A DNA stretch of 64,000 nt from Paenibacillus sp. 1781tsa1 (GCF_024159265.1 NZ_JAMYWY010000001.1:6696001-6760000); one strand, 5' to 3'; positions 52,993 to 62,148 are shown, counted from the first letter of the stretch. Numbers and translations: made by a program. Notes: generated by a model from the letters alone, not told the origin.

Positions 52993-53744
52993 GACTGTTC
53001 CTTCAGGACGTATCCTACGCCCCGTACGGTATGTATTAAGGGCGGTGTGAATCCGTTATCCACCTTTTTGCGCACATAACGGATGTACACATCCACCACA
53101 TTGGTGTCTCCATAATAATCGTATCCCCACACAGCCTGCACAATCTGATCACGACTGAGCACCTGACGTTGATTCTGCAGCAGATACACCAGCAGGTCGA
53201 ACTCACGTGGCGTAAGTTCAATGGCTACGCCATCTCGCGATACTTCTCGCGTTCCTTCATTCAGTTTCAACCCGGCAGCCGTCAACCAGCCTGCCTCAGC
53301 TTCATGCTTATGCCCAGACGAGTCATTGCCTGTATCAGCAGGTGTAGACGTAGACGCGGAAGAAACAACAGACGCCACTGCACTAAGCCGCAATGCGGCC
53401 CGAACTCGGGCAAGCAGTTCTTCAATCTGGAACGGCTTGGTGATATAGTCATTGGCTCCGAGATCCAGGCCGGATACTTTGTCTTCCACAGAATCTTTGG
53501 CGGTGAGCATAATGATCGGAACTGTAGCATCTTTGGCCCGAACTCGGCGCAACACCTCAATTCCACTCAGACCAGGCAGCATCACATCAAGCAAAATCAG
53601 ATCCCATTGCCCGTCTGCATACTTCTCCAATCCTTCTGTTCCACTACCTGCCTTGCCCACCTGATATCCCTCATATTGTAATTCCAGTTCAAGCAGACGT
53701 GCTATTTTGGGCTCATCCTCTATGACCAGCACGGCTTCGTTCAT
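52989..53744 (-). CDS. OmpR-family response regulator (YkoG-like)
   Basis: The 251-aa regulator has a receiver domain (phospho-acceptor Asp53 in LLLDVMLPG, Lys in TKPFQ) and a winged-helix DNA-binding domain (ELTPREFDLLVYLLQNQ, RYVRKKVD). A linker of about 30 residues (SSASTSTPADTGNDSSGH) is longer and more hydrophilic than usual. First gene of the two-component operon. Confidence 0.94.
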   Translation of the reverse strand: MNEAVLVIEDEPKIARLLELELQYEGYQVGKAGSGTEGLEKYADGQWDLILLDVMLPGLSGIEVLRRVRAKDATVPIIMLTAKDSVEDKVSGLDLGANDYITKPFQIEELLARVRAALRLSAVASVVSSASTSTPADTGNDSSGHKHEAEAGWLTAAGLKLNEGTREVSRDGVAIELTPREFDLLVYLLQNQRQVLSRDQIVQAVWGYDYYGDTNVVDVYIRYVRKKVDNGFTPPLIHTVRGVGYVLKEQS

Positions 53745-53799
53745 GCAGCGCTCCCCCTCATCCCCATCATTTCATTCTCCCGTTATCTTACAATACCTT

Positions 53800-54444
53800 T
53801 TACAGTTTGCCCAAGGCATCATCAATCTGATGCTCCCCAGCAATCAGATCAAAGGCCATCCGGTATGTCTTCTCTTCCTGCAAAGAAGCCGCAATTACGC
53901 GGGCCACATCTTCTCGCGGAATACTCCCCGGTTCCAGATCAGTTCCTACCGCAATCTTGCCTGTGCCTGGTTCATTCTTCAGACCACCCGGGCGGATAAT
54001 GGTGTAATTCAGATCACTTGCAAACAAGGCACGATCCGCATAATGTTTCGCCACGTAATAAGGCTTAATGGACTCTGACCATTTCTCCCGTTGATCTGCA
54101 CCATACGCACTGACCAGAATATATCTGGAGATGCCTTGCTGCTCAGCGGCTTCCATCGTTTTAACTGCTCCATCGAGATCAATCAACAGGGTTTTGTCCT
54201 GACCAGTAGATCCGCCAGAACCCGCTGTAAACACAATCGCATTATGATCCTTCATGGCTTCAGCCAAGTCCTCCACACTGCCCTCCAGATCCCCGATCAC
54301 CACATCGGCACCGAGTTCCTTTAATGCATCCGCCTGCTCCGGTTTGCGGATCATGGCCGTTACTTTATGTTTGCCTTCCTGTGCCAGCTGCTCCACCACA
54401 AACTTGCCGATTTGCCCATTTGCTCCTATAACTAAAACGTTCAT
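53800..54444 (-). CDS. NAD(P)-binding atypical SDR (YhfK-like)
   Basis: The 214-aa protein has the dinucleotide loop GANGQIGK at residues 7-14, VVIGDLEG, FTAGSGGSTG and ILVSAYGAD, the pattern of SDR_a5/NAD(P)H-binding proteins such as YhfK. It lacks a complete YxxxK triad. Its role may be flavin/biliverdin-like reduction or redox sensing; the substrate is unknown. The start follows AGGAG at 9 nt. It stands alone. Confidence 0.88.
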   Translation of the reverse strand: MNVLVIGANGQIGKFVVEQLAQEGKHKVTAMIRKPEQADALKELGADVVIGDLEGSVEDLAEAMKDHNAIVFTAGSGGSTGQDKTLLIDLDGAVKTMEAAEQQGISRYILVSAYGADQREKWSESIKPYYVAKHYADRALFASDLNYTIIRPGGLKNEPGTGKIAVGTDLEPGSIPREDVARVIAASLQEEKTYRMAFDLIAGEHQIDDALGKL

Positions 54445-54531
54445 ACGTCATTTCTCCTCTCGGTTGAACGGACCACTTGTTGCAGCTATCCGTTCATTAT
54501 ATATATAGATACTCATCTATAATTTAAACGA

Positions 54532-54557
54532 AAGCCGGCGCTTCTAAGCGCCGGCTT
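54532..54557. terminator. GC-rich hairpin upstream of the YhfK-like gene
   Basis: AAGCCGGCGCTT and AAGCGCCGGCTT form a perfect stem; the U-tract is weak on both strands. Confidence 0.55.
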
Positions 54558-54720
54558 CCAGGTTCATATTCGTTAAGTACATCTCTGAAATGTGAATTTT
54601 TCCGTTGTCCCATTAATATGCCATACCCCATATGTGGTTTATACGCAATCTCACATCGACCGCTTCTGCCATAGCTTTTTCACATCTGAATATCTATGAT
54701 TCTTTGCAATCGTGACAACT

Positions 54721-54745
54721 AAAAAAGACGCCCAAAAGGGCGCCC
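54721..54745 (-). terminator. Terminator after ndh
   Basis: GGGCGCCC-TTTT-GGGCGTC-like stem followed by TTTTTTAG on the minus strand. Confidence 0.8.
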
Positions 54746-54762
54746 TTGAATAGCATTTAAGA

Positions 54763-55944
54763 TTAGTAAGCCAGTGCGAACAAACCGTGAATATGAGCCA
54801 GGTAACGGATGTTACTTGCTTCTTTCATCATGGTTGCAGGCAGACCTTTCAGACGAGTCTGGTTGCCACCGATCATGCCGACAGCATCTTTACGACCCAG
54901 ACTTCCCAGCGTACCGGAGAATACTGGTGTGAAGGATTCCATTGCGCCACCTTTGAACATTACGCCCAGGTTGTGACCGATGGTTTCACCCATTTGCCAA
55001 GCCAATTGTGCTGTTGGAGGGTAAGGGCGAGCACCTTCGCTAGGGAAGACCACTGCGCTGTCACCAGCAACAAACACGTCTTTGTGAGAAGTAGATTGCA
55101 GAACTTCCGTAACTTTCGCACGGCCACGATCCACTTCAATTCCGCTGTTAGCAACAACAGCGTTGCCTTGTACGCCACCTGTCCATACGAGTGTATTCGT
55201 AGGAATCGAGCTGCCGTCTTTCAGCAGAACTTCATTTTCTTTCATCTCAGTAATCGCTACGCCAACGATGAAGTTAACGCCACGTTTCTCAAGACTCGAT
55301 TTAGCACGATCAACCAGCTCTGGCGGGAAACCTGCCAGGATGGAAGGGCCTGCTTCAACTGTGTACAGGGATACTTCTTTGAAATCGATCCCTTTTTCTT
55401 GACATACTGCAGGAAGCAGGTCAGCGAATTCGCCAACAAGCTCAATACCTGTCAAGCCGCCGCCACCAATAACAAACGTAGCGTCTGCTTTGTTGCCGGA
55501 CTGTTTGTAAGCATCAAGACGAGCTTCAACGTGTGCACGAATACGGTTTGCATCGCTAACCGATTTGAGCGTGAAGCTGTACTCTTGCAATCCCGGAATT
55601 CCGAAGAATGCCGTTTCGCTGCCCAGAGCAACGACAAGTGCATCGTAAGAGTATGTGGAGCCGCTGGTCATCAGAACTTTTTTCTCGTCCGGCTTGATTG
55701 TATCCACCGTATCGATTTTCAAGTTCACGTTTTTGCCACGCAGCAATTTTTCAAGTGGAAGAGCAACAGCTTGTTCAGCAATGCTTCCTGCTGCAAGACG
55801 GTGCAGTTCCGTGATAATTTGGTGTGTAGGGTAACGGTTAACGACAGTAATTGTCGCTTCTTCCGGAGACAAGTATTGACGTGCAGTCAATGCAGTCAAC
55901 AGACCGCCGTATCCTCCACCCAAGATCAAAATTTGCTTCGACAT
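54763..55944 (-). CDS. ndh: Type II NADH dehydrogenase (NDH-2)
   Basis: The 393-aa flavoprotein oxidises NADH and reduces menaquinone without pumping protons, at the inner face of the membrane. It has FAD loop GGGYGG (residue 9 on), NADH loop GGGGLTGIE near 165, VWTGGVQGN and VAGDSAVV (second FAD contact), and a C-terminal amphipathic part ending HGLFALAY. ATG 55944 has GGAGG at 6 nt; an ATG at 55950 abuts that site. It lies 24 nt after the DUF1641 gene, as in B. subtilis yjlC-ndh. Confidence 0.92.
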   Translation of the reverse strand: MSKQILILGGGYGGLLTALTARQYLSPEEATITVVNRYPTHQIITELHRLAAGSIAEQAVALPLEKLLRGKNVNLKIDTVDTIKPDEKKVLMTSGSTYSYDALVVALGSETAFFGIPGLQEYSFTLKSVSDANRIRAHVEARLDAYKQSGNKADATFVIGGGGLTGIELVGEFADLLPAVCQEKGIDFKEVSLYTVEAGPSILAGFPPELVDRAKSSLEKRGVNFIVGVAITEMKENEVLLKDGSSIPTNTLVWTGGVQGNAVVANSGIEVDRGRAKVTEVLQSTSHKDVFVAGDSAVVFPSEGARPYPPTAQLAWQMGETIGHNLGVMFKGGAMESFTPVFSGTLGSLGRKDAVGMIGGNQTRLKGLPATMMKEASNIRYLAHIHGLFALAY

Positions 55945-55968
55945 ATCCATCCTCCGTTCTTCTAAGTC

Positions 55969-56415
55969 TTAACGTTTCGGTTGTTGACGCTCGTTCAGGA
56001 TGCTCAGGAAAGATTGAGCAAAACGAAGCGATTGTTGTACGTTTGGATCTTTAAGCATTTTCAGCATAGCGAACAAGCCAACTGAAGTTTGCTCTGTTTG
56101 CGCACGGTCATTGGCTTCGATGGCAGCAGAAGCTACACCTTTAGCTTTGTCTACAACAGGCTTAGCGAACTCGCCCATTGCGCTCATTGTGTCGCTGATC
56201 AGAACTTTGTCTGTTGCTACACTTTGTGCAAAGTCATAAGCTTTTGTCATAGCAGTAACCATTTCAGCCAATTTAGGCAGGTTCTCCACCAGAACGGTTA
56301 AAGACTCCTGTACCTCAGGCTTCATCAGTTGATCCAGAACGTCCAAGGACTGGCGCTCGGAAACGTTGGCACCTTCTGTAACTGGCACCTCTTGTTGAGT
56401 AGGCGATTGTGACAT
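55969..56415 (-). CDS. yjlC: DUF1641 protein (YjlC-like), first gene of the ndh operon
   Basis: The 148-aa helical protein has LDVLDQLMKPEVQESLTVLV near 22 and a conserved FAMLKMLKDPNVQQSLRFAQ near 115, the DUF1641 signature. Function is unknown; in Bacillus such a gene precedes ndh under the control of Rex. ATG 56415 is chosen because GGAGG lies 10 nt upstream; the frame extends to 56520 without support. Confidence 0.85.
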   Translation of the reverse strand: MSQSPTQQEVPVTEGANVSERQSLDVLDQLMKPEVQESLTVLVENLPKLAEMVTAMTKAYDFAQSVATDKVLISDTMSAMGEFAKPVVDKAKGVASAAIEANDRAQTEQTSVGLFAMLKMLKDPNVQQSLRFAQSFLSILNERQQPKR

Positions 56416-56649
56416 AAGAGAAAGTCCTCCTTTACTTTGGGATAGAAGTCCGCGACTTTCATGATGCCTGTCAAGCAGAGCCGAACCACAAAATACATCG
56501 AATACATTTAAATGTACCAAATTTCACACAATAGGATGAGCGTAGCTCATGGCTACTTCCACATCATGCATTGTATCTTGGATCTATTGCGGACAACATG
56601 TGTTGACGCACAAAACGACAAGCAGGCCGAAACCGAACTCTATACCCTT

Positions 56650-56678
56650 ATATTACACCTCTTACACATGAACATGAA
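56650..56678 (-). promoter_or_regulatory. Candidate promoter of the yjlC-ndh operon
   Basis: TTCATG (56678-56673), 17-nt spacer, TAATAT (56655-56650) on the minus strand, giving a leader of about 225 nt. Confidence 0.45.
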
Positions 56679-56706
56679 AAAGAAATTTTTTACACTTGTG
56701 AAGATA

Positions 56707-56724
56707 TTGTGAACATTGTAACAA
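56707..56724. promoter_or_regulatory. Rex-like operator
   Basis: TTGTGAACATTGTAACAA matches the Rex consensus TTGTGAAnnnnTTCACAA at 12 of 14 fixed positions. An extra half-site TTGTGAA lies just before it (about 56695-56701). It is 29 bp upstream of the -35 box of the candidate promoter. Confidence 0.6.
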
Positions 56725-57103
56725 AATCGATTTTTTTGTCAACCCGTTCAGGCAAGCCAAGGCGGCCAATCCTCCTGTCCAAGATCCGCTATCCTACCAC
56801 ATGTGGTATTAAGACAAGATCACATATGACCAGATGTGCGATATGTACACAAGGAAGGATTGGTTTGCTGATATTTACAGGAATTGTTTTCCAAATCCAA
56901 TCATTTCGCGCAACGAAATTGGTCACTGTCGTTATTATGCAGCGATGAGCGCAGCCTTATTCCATCATGGAGACATCTTTTCTATTTCAAGTATGAACCT
57001 CTTGCGTCACGAATGCAAAAAAGACAGAAAGAAGGCCTGACGTATCGCCCTGCCTCCTGATATTTGTTTCCGCTGTTTGCCCAATCTGATCGTTACAATT
57101 AGG
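56725..57103. other. Intergenic region, no gene seen
   Basis: Small plus-strand frames here have no ribosome site or recognisable product. No clear terminator for the convergent minus gene was found. Confidence 0.4.
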
Positions 57104-58903
57104 TCACACCATAACTATTTCTGGGGAATGCTGATCCATTCCTTCAAGCAACGCTTTTATTACAACGACAGCGGCTCGCTCCAATTCCTCCACTTCCAGA
57201 AGTATCGAGATAGCCTGATCAGCATGAAGCTTCTCATTAGGCAGTCCTCCATCTGGAAAAGGAAATAATTCCACGAGTGTATTTAATTTTTGGGACATGT
57301 TTCGATATAACTCTTCTGCCTGAAGACAGAATGGAATTAAACTGGAATAGCAGGCATTCGAAGCCCACTTTAGAGAAACTTCCTTGAAAAACTCACTTGC
57401 ATAACGTCTTGCATCCCACAAAACCGCAATGTTATAGGCGTGACCGTTTGGTTCTACCCGTCTGTATTCTAGGGCTTCTCTCCAGACTGCATAGGCAGTC
57501 ACACCACTGACTGTGTTCGGCAAGGTATACGCGTCCTCTCCACGATAATGAGCCAACACAGCTGTCAGTGCCCCGTGCAAGTTCATTTCTCGTATTATGC
57601 CATCCGATTCCGCTGCCAATACAAATACCTCCTGATTCACACCCCGGCCTACATGATCATAGGGAATTGTTCCTGATTTAATGAAATCGGTACCGTATAG
57701 GGTCCGGGCTGCATCATCATAGCCATAGATCAACCCGAATTCGGGAATATTCAGATCCCACACGACGGCCGGAATTCCCCGATGAATGGCGTAACGTATC
57801 AGGGAGAGGGCCTGGACAAGTCTTGGATTAAGCAACCTTTTCCCTTTCGCTTTCTCCTCTAGCATCGAAGGATCGACCAGATTGGCATTGAGTCCCGCAT
57901 CGCTCGCCAAAGCCTCAACCGCATGGGAACGATAACCCATATGTTGCAATCCTCTTGTAAGCACCTCTTTGAAGTTATAGGCGGTAGGTCCAGCGATATG
58001 TATGTCCTGAGGCAGGATGGTTAGCCGAAAAGAAAGTCCACTCATCCCCATAACCATGGGGAGAGACGGAGATGGACCGGTATAACCTAACATCTCGTGA
58101 ATGGATGCTGCTGCCGAGTTCCAAGTTTGGGGAGCCCGAAACGAAAGGGGTTCCTCCAGAGTCAATCGATTTTGCCCGAGTGAATTCCACTCTGCCAGCA
58201 TTTCTTCTACAGATAAATGAATATGAAGCTGAGCCACTTTTTTACGTGAACGAGATAGAATTTGATACACATTGGCACTTGTCAGATTGAATTTGCAGGC
58301 CATTTCTTGCGGTGATAGCTGCTCCATCCAATATGATGTGAAGACCTGTTGTTCTCTTTCATTCAGACAACCCAACAGCCTGTGGAGATTGTTTCTCATT
58401 TCCTGCTGAGCAACAGCTTGATACGGATCATAGCCTGTCTCCTGCGATCTCCGATTTGAGTCATTCAAAAGATGATTCAGCGTTATGTCGAGCGAGTCTT
58501 GATCGCTCCATGAGGCATCATCGGCTCCAAATCCAAATGCAAAGAACGAAGAAAAATGTTCTTCCCGCAGCTGCTTTTGGCGCTGCATATGTGAGTATGC
58601 CTGATTACGCACAATGCGCTGCATCCAGGCCATAAAACGCTCAGCATTCTGAAGCTGTCCCATATGAATGAACGCACGAATAAGCCCATCCTGTAAAATG
58701 TCTTCTGCGAGATAAGAATCATACGTAAGTGATCGTACATATCGAAACAATTGCCCACGGTAACGGTGAATCAACTCTCCAAAGGCCTCTGTGTCCCCCG
58801 TTTGGGCTCGTTGGATAAGCGTGATATCCTGCTCCTTTTGCCGATCCTCTAATATCTCATCTTCCCCTGGTCTAATATGGCGATTGTTAGTTAATCCATC
58901 CAT
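57104..58903 (-). CDS. ECF-type sigma factor fused to a BtrH/C39-like domain
   Basis: The 599-aa protein starts with sigma-70 region 2 (about 28-100: LIHRYRGQLFRYVRSLTYD, AEDILQDGLIRAF) and region 4 (about 175-228: LNEREQQVFTSYWMEQLS, then NVYQILSRSRKKV). Then comes an unusual extension of about 335 residues (265-599). It carries GYTGPSPSLPMVMGMSGLSF, HIAGPTAYNFKEVLTRGLQH and GIPAVVWDLNIPEFGLIYGY, which resemble the BtrH N-terminal/C39-like fold, but I find no catalytic Cys at its start. So it may sense a ligand or partner without cutting. ATG 58903 follows GGGAG. It lies 37 nt after the C39-like gene. Confidence 0.82.
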   Translation of the reverse strand: MDGLTNNRHIRPGEDEILEDRQKEQDITLIQRAQTGDTEAFGELIHRYRGQLFRYVRSLTYDSYLAEDILQDGLIRAFIHMGQLQNAERFMAWMQRIVRNQAYSHMQRQKQLREEHFSSFFAFGFGADDASWSDQDSLDITLNHLLNDSNRRSQETGYDPYQAVAQQEMRNNLHRLLGCLNEREQQVFTSYWMEQLSPQEMACKFNLTSANVYQILSRSRKKVAQLHIHLSVEEMLAEWNSLGQNRLTLEEPLSFRAPQTWNSAAASIHEMLGYTGPSPSLPMVMGMSGLSFRLTILPQDIHIAGPTAYNFKEVLTRGLQHMGYRSHAVEALASDAGLNANLVDPSMLEEKAKGKRLLNPRLVQALSLIRYAIHRGIPAVVWDLNIPEFGLIYGYDDAARTLYGTDFIKSGTIPYDHVGRGVNQEVFVLAAESDGIIREMNLHGALTAVLAHYRGEDAYTLPNTVSGVTAYAVWREALEYRRVEPNGHAYNIAVLWDARRYASEFFKEVSLKWASNACYSSLIPFCLQAEELYRNMSQKLNTLVELFPFPDGGLPNEKLHADQAISILLEVEELERAAVVVIKALLEGMDQHSPEIVMV

Positions 58904-58940
58904 TTATATCTCCCTTTCTTATAGCACCGCTTCAATTTCA

Positions 58941-59873
58941 TTACTCCATCTTCAAAATAGAAGCTTCGATCATGGCTTCCGTCTCCGCGAGTGCCACCAT
59001 GATTGTCGCAGCAGCCTCCCAGTTCCGAGAGACAAGACGGGATTGGCATTCCCCGAATTGGCGGGATTGTGCGTATTTCAAAGCAGAAAGGTCAGGATGG
59101 ATTGTGTTAAAAAACAAACCATAATCATGGGCACGACGTGCACCTACTGGCAGAGCAAAAAACACATAATGAGCCCACTCATTATCATCGATTGCTCCAG
59201 TACGAACCTGTTCCGCCTTATGCAGAATAGCTGAAGCTCCGGTTCGTCCTTCCTGTGCAGCGATATCATGGGTCTGTTCTGTAAGGGTTGATTTGAACCA
59301 AGTAAAAGCCCGGCGGTTAATCTCCTCCAGATCAGGATGTTCAATACGTTCAGGACTCCACCATCGTCGATACACACCGCTACTCCATGGGAATTCAGAC
59401 TTCCATGCTTCCTCAAGTTTATCCAGTGTCAGGAAGACATTCGGAAATCCTGCCGGGTCATGCAGGCATATTTCATCGCCCCTCATATTGAGCGCAACTA
59501 CATAATGATCGCTACCACCCAGGTTGGGAGAGTTGGGATTGTAGACGAGTTTGCCCATATCCAGCGGCCCCATCATCACAGGGCCCTGCTTCAAAGCCTC
59601 TCTTAGCTCGTCTACAGGCATCTCTGTACCCCGTGTTTGCACACTTTCGCGCACACTAAATCCCAGAATGCTCATCGCCTTGCTGATGGCCAGATCAGGA
59701 CTGGAGGTACAGTTATCAAAAAACAGAAGGTCTTCCTGCGTGCGGAAAGCTCCCAGGGAAAAGCCACCTATAGCTTCAAGGACACTCGGGTCAACCTTTT
59801 CTCCGATAGACGACAGCAGCATTGAAGCTGAATTGGCGTAACAATACGCACCATTTCCAATATAATTGCTCAT
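58941..59873 (-). CDS. C39/BtrH-like cysteine-peptidase-fold protein
   Basis: The 310-aa protein has no signal peptide. NGAYCYANSASMLLSS with Cys11, GGSDHYVVALN with His123 and CLHDPAG with Asp139 give a Cys-His-Asp triad as in papain-like C39 peptidases and BtrH-type acyltransferases. The C-terminal half (190-310) is helical. ATG 59873 follows GGATG. It is upstream of, and cotranscribed with, the sigma factor whose C-terminus has a related fold, so it may act as its partner or regulator (inference). Confidence 0.78.
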   Translation of the reverse strand: MSNYIGNGAYCYANSASMLLSSIGEKVDPSVLEAIGGFSLGAFRTQEDLLFFDNCTSSPDLAISKAMSILGFSVRESVQTRGTEMPVDELREALKQGPVMMGPLDMGKLVYNPNSPNLGGSDHYVVALNMRGDEICLHDPAGFPNVFLTLDKLEEAWKSEFPWSSGVYRRWWSPERIEHPDLEEINRRAFTWFKSTLTEQTHDIAAQEGRTGASAILHKAEQVRTGAIDDNEWAHYVFFALPVGARRAHDYGLFFNTIHPDLSALKYAQSRQFGECQSRLVSRNWEAAATIMVALAETEAMIEASILKME

Positions 59874-60004
59874 ATCATAACATCCTCTCATTCCTTTAAT
59901 GAAGCACGCGATTAAGCAATGCCTATACTTATACTGACTCTTCGTACAGATCATTTCTGACAGAATATCCAGAACAAATTTTTGACCGCCATGAAATAGT
60001 GAAC

Positions 60005-60030
60005 GTTTAGAATGCCGGCATCCCGGTTAA
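60005..60030 (+). promoter_or_regulatory. Sigma-B-like promoter of csbD
   Basis: GTTTAG, 14-nt spacer, GGTTAA; resembles the sigma-B consensus GTTTAA-n14-GGGTAT. Whether this organism has sigma-B is not shown here. Confidence 0.4.
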
Positions 60031-60065
60031 TAAGGACTACACCAGAAACGAAGGAGATGTTCGAT

Positions 60066-60242
60066 ATGAGTAATTCAACTGGCGATAAAATCAAAGCAGG
60101 CGTAAATAAAGCCAAAGGCGAAGTGAAGGATCAGATCGGTAATGCAACCAACAACAGATCCCTTCAGGCTGAGGGTAAAAAAGACAAAGCCAAAGGTGCT
60201 GTACAGGATAAAATTGCCGACATTAAAAAAGATCATCACTAG
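60066..60242 (+). CDS. CsbD-like stress protein
   Basis: This 58-aa highly charged protein has the CsbD pattern: GDKIKAGVNKAKGEVKDQIG and GKKDKAKGAVQDKIADIKK. CsbD proteins are abundant hydrophilic general-stress proteins of unclear function. ATG 60066 has AAGGAG 9 nt upstream; the longer frame from 60012 lacks one. Confidence 0.9.
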   Translation: MSNSTGDKIKAGVNKAKGEVKDQIGNATNNRSLQAEGKKDKAKGAVQDKIADIKKDHH

Positions 60243-60350
60243 ATCCTTTTAATGTGAGGTCCAGCAGCACGATCATTTCGTGCAATAGATCGTTATGAAC
60301 TAGCCTAACTGTCCGTGTTCGGATGAAATCCGAAAATGAGACGGAGGCGC

Positions 60351-60400
60351 AAAAAAGCCAAGGAAGGTGTTACTCAATACACCCTTCCCTGGCTTTTTTT
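60351..60400. terminator. Bidirectional terminator between csbD and the epimerase gene
   Basis: AAAAGCCAAGG-AAGGTGT and ACACCCTTCCC-TGGCTTTT form a long stem with A-tract and T-tract on the two sides, so it serves both convergent genes. Confidence 0.88.
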
Positions 60401-60407
60401 GTGCATT

Positions 60408-61409
60408 TTATACGGCTGGAACTGCGTATCTTGCCATATCGATAATGAAACTGCGCGTTTCCCTTGTTGTATGATATTCACGGCTGAATTGCCTTACCCA
60501 TTCGGGATGTTCCTGGTACCAGCGGAAGGTTCTTTCCAATCCCTTTTCCAATGTGGTTTGAGGTAACCACCCCAATTCCGCCCGTAATCTTCCTGAATGT
60601 ACGACCAGACTGGACCCTCTGGACTGGGTTGGCTCTTGCTCCCGAATCTCTACAGCAGCTACAGATCGATCCATCGGTTTCAATATCTCTCCGATCTCCT
60701 GCATGGTTGTCCCAAGCCCTGTCGAAATATTGTAAACCTGTCCGTCTTTGCCTTTCAGCATGATCTGTTCAATGGCCCGGAGGGCATCATCCACATACAA
60801 GAAATCACGCACTGCCGATCCCTGAATATCCAGAGGAAGTCCGTCCAACATCCGACCAAAATTTCGTGGAATAATACGGTCTGGCAATTGCCACGGACCA
60901 TAGAGGTTGGTCAAACGAAAGAGTTTGACTGGAAGCTGGTAACATTGAGCGTAGGAATGAGCAAGCATTTCACAAGCGACTTTTGATGCAGAATAAGGAG
61001 AGACCGGCGCATACGGATCTGATTCATGATAGACCCTGCCCCAATCGCCGCCATACACTTCAACAGATGATGCAAGCAAGACAGGGATGTGATGTTCGGT
61101 AGCATATTGTAGAATAGCCTGGGTGCTGAGCGTATTATTGCGGAAGACTTCCCCTGGTTGATGATACGAATAATCCACGTGAGGCATGGCTGCCAGATGA
61201 ATGATGTAATCTGTTCCAGAAGGCAGATGAATCCGGTTTGATGCAAGGTCACAACAGATGAATGGCATCTCGTGCAGAGGAGAGAAATGAACAAGCCTCT
61301 GACAATAATCATCCCGATCCAGAAGGGTAATTCGATGCCCCTTTTGCGCCAAATACTGTGACAGATTAAATCCCACAAATCCAGAAGCCCCTGTAATCAC
61401 AATGTTCAC
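60408..61409 (-). CDS. NAD-dependent sugar-nucleotide epimerase/dehydratase
   Basis: The 333-aa extended SDR has the NAD loop GASGFVG (residue 7 on), HLAAMPHVDYS, ASSVEVYGG and the catalytic YSASK (Tyr and Lys), and LTNLYGPWQ. These are typical of UDP-glucose 4-epimerase or dTDP-glucose dehydratase-like enzymes; the substrate cannot be told. The C-terminal tail (after about 300) is longer than usual. GTG 61409 has GGGGG upstream. It is divergent from the cupin gene with a shared palindrome between them. Confidence 0.87.
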   Translation of the reverse strand: MNIVITGASGFVGFNLSQYLAQKGHRITLLDRDDYCQRLVHFSPLHEMPFICCDLASNRIHLPSGTDYIIHLAAMPHVDYSYHQPGEVFRNNTLSTQAILQYATEHHIPVLLASSVEVYGGDWGRVYHESDPYAPVSPYSASKVACEMLAHSYAQCYQLPVKLFRLTNLYGPWQLPDRIIPRNFGRMLDGLPLDIQGSAVRDFLYVDDALRAIEQIMLKGKDGQVYNISTGLGTTMQEIGEILKPMDRSVAAVEIREQEPTQSRGSSLVVHSGRLRAELGWLPQTTLEKGLERTFRWYQEHPEWVRQFSREYHTTRETRSFIIDMARYAVPAV

Positions 61410-61477
61410 ACACGATTCCCCCTTGCGATTTATACAACGAGTGCATTGAAGAGAGTTTATGTACTGAGTATAACCTT

Positions 61478-61502
61478 AAAATGATACATTTTGTATCATT
61501 TT
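61478..61502. promoter_or_regulatory. Perfect palindrome between divergent genes (candidate operator)
   Basis: Arms AAAATGATACA and TGTATCATTTT, 11 bp each, are separated by three T. It lies 60-70 bp from both starts. The binding protein is not known. Confidence 0.65.
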
Positions 61503-61561
61503 ACAATTGTTTTTTGTTCGTCCTCGAGGATTTCGGGTAATTTATCATGAGGTGATATGAG

Positions 61562-62080
61562 ATGAATGAATGGAAAAAGAATATAGAGACGTTATTTCTT
61601 CAGGATAACGGTGTGATTCCCAATCATCCGACCCTGCCTGTGCTTTTGTATAAGAACGTATGGGCTGAAGAGGCCCTTCAAGCAGAATCGTTGCTGAACC
61701 GTCATGGATGGGGAAATAGCTGGTTGAATGGTGTGTTCAATTATCATCATTATCATAGTAACGCACATGAGGCTCTTGCGGTGGTGAGTGGATTCGTGGA
61801 ACTGATTCTAGGCGGAGAAAATGGCCAGAAAGTTTATCTTCAAACAGGCGATGTTGTCGTTCTTCCTGCCGGGACAGGGCATAAACGTCTGGAGGCCAGC
61901 ACTGACTTTCGTATTGCCGGTGCCTACCCGGGCGGTATGAGTTACAACACACGTACAGGCGAGGACGCCGAACGTGCCAAGGCTCTTCAGGAAATCCGAG
62001 AGGTTCCGATTCCGGATACCGATCCGGTCTACGGGCAGGATGGTCCTCTAATGGAAATTTGGAGCGGGAAGAAGTCATAA
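61562..62080 (+). CDS. YjlB-like cupin protein
   Basis: The 172-aa single-domain cupin has NYHHYHSNAHEALAVVSG (metal-binding His and Glu of cupin motif 1) and VVVLPAGTGHKRL (motif 2 His). This follows the YjlB family of Bacillus, of unknown reaction. GAGGTG precedes the ATG. A hairpin follows it. Confidence 0.88.
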   Translation: MNEWKKNIETLFLQDNGVIPNHPTLPVLLYKNVWAEEALQAESLLNRHGWGNSWLNGVFNYHHYHSNAHEALAVVSGFVELILGGENGQKVYLQTGDVVVLPAGTGHKRLEASTDFRIAGAYPGGMSYNTRTGEDAERAKALQEIREVPIPDTDPVYGQDGPLMEIWSGKKS

Positions 62081-62148
62081 CCGATATGAAGAAAAGAATA
62101 CTATTGGACCATGCACAGTTGAAGTTGGTTCAGTTTTTAACGAGAAAC

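Larger units (their letters stand above)
54445..54762. other. Intergenic region with two hairpins
   Basis: It holds hairpins at 54532-54557 and 54721-54745 and no gene. Confidence 0.5.

Noticed and set aside
54787..55965. 392-codon plus-strand frame opposite ndh
   Set aside because: It is antisense to a clear NDH-2 gene, is rich in Cys, His and Phe, and has no domain; it is a mirror of codon bias.
56709..57040. Small plus-strand frames upstream of the DUF1641 operon
   Set aside because: No ribosome sites and unlikely composition (many Arg, Cys and Ile without pattern).
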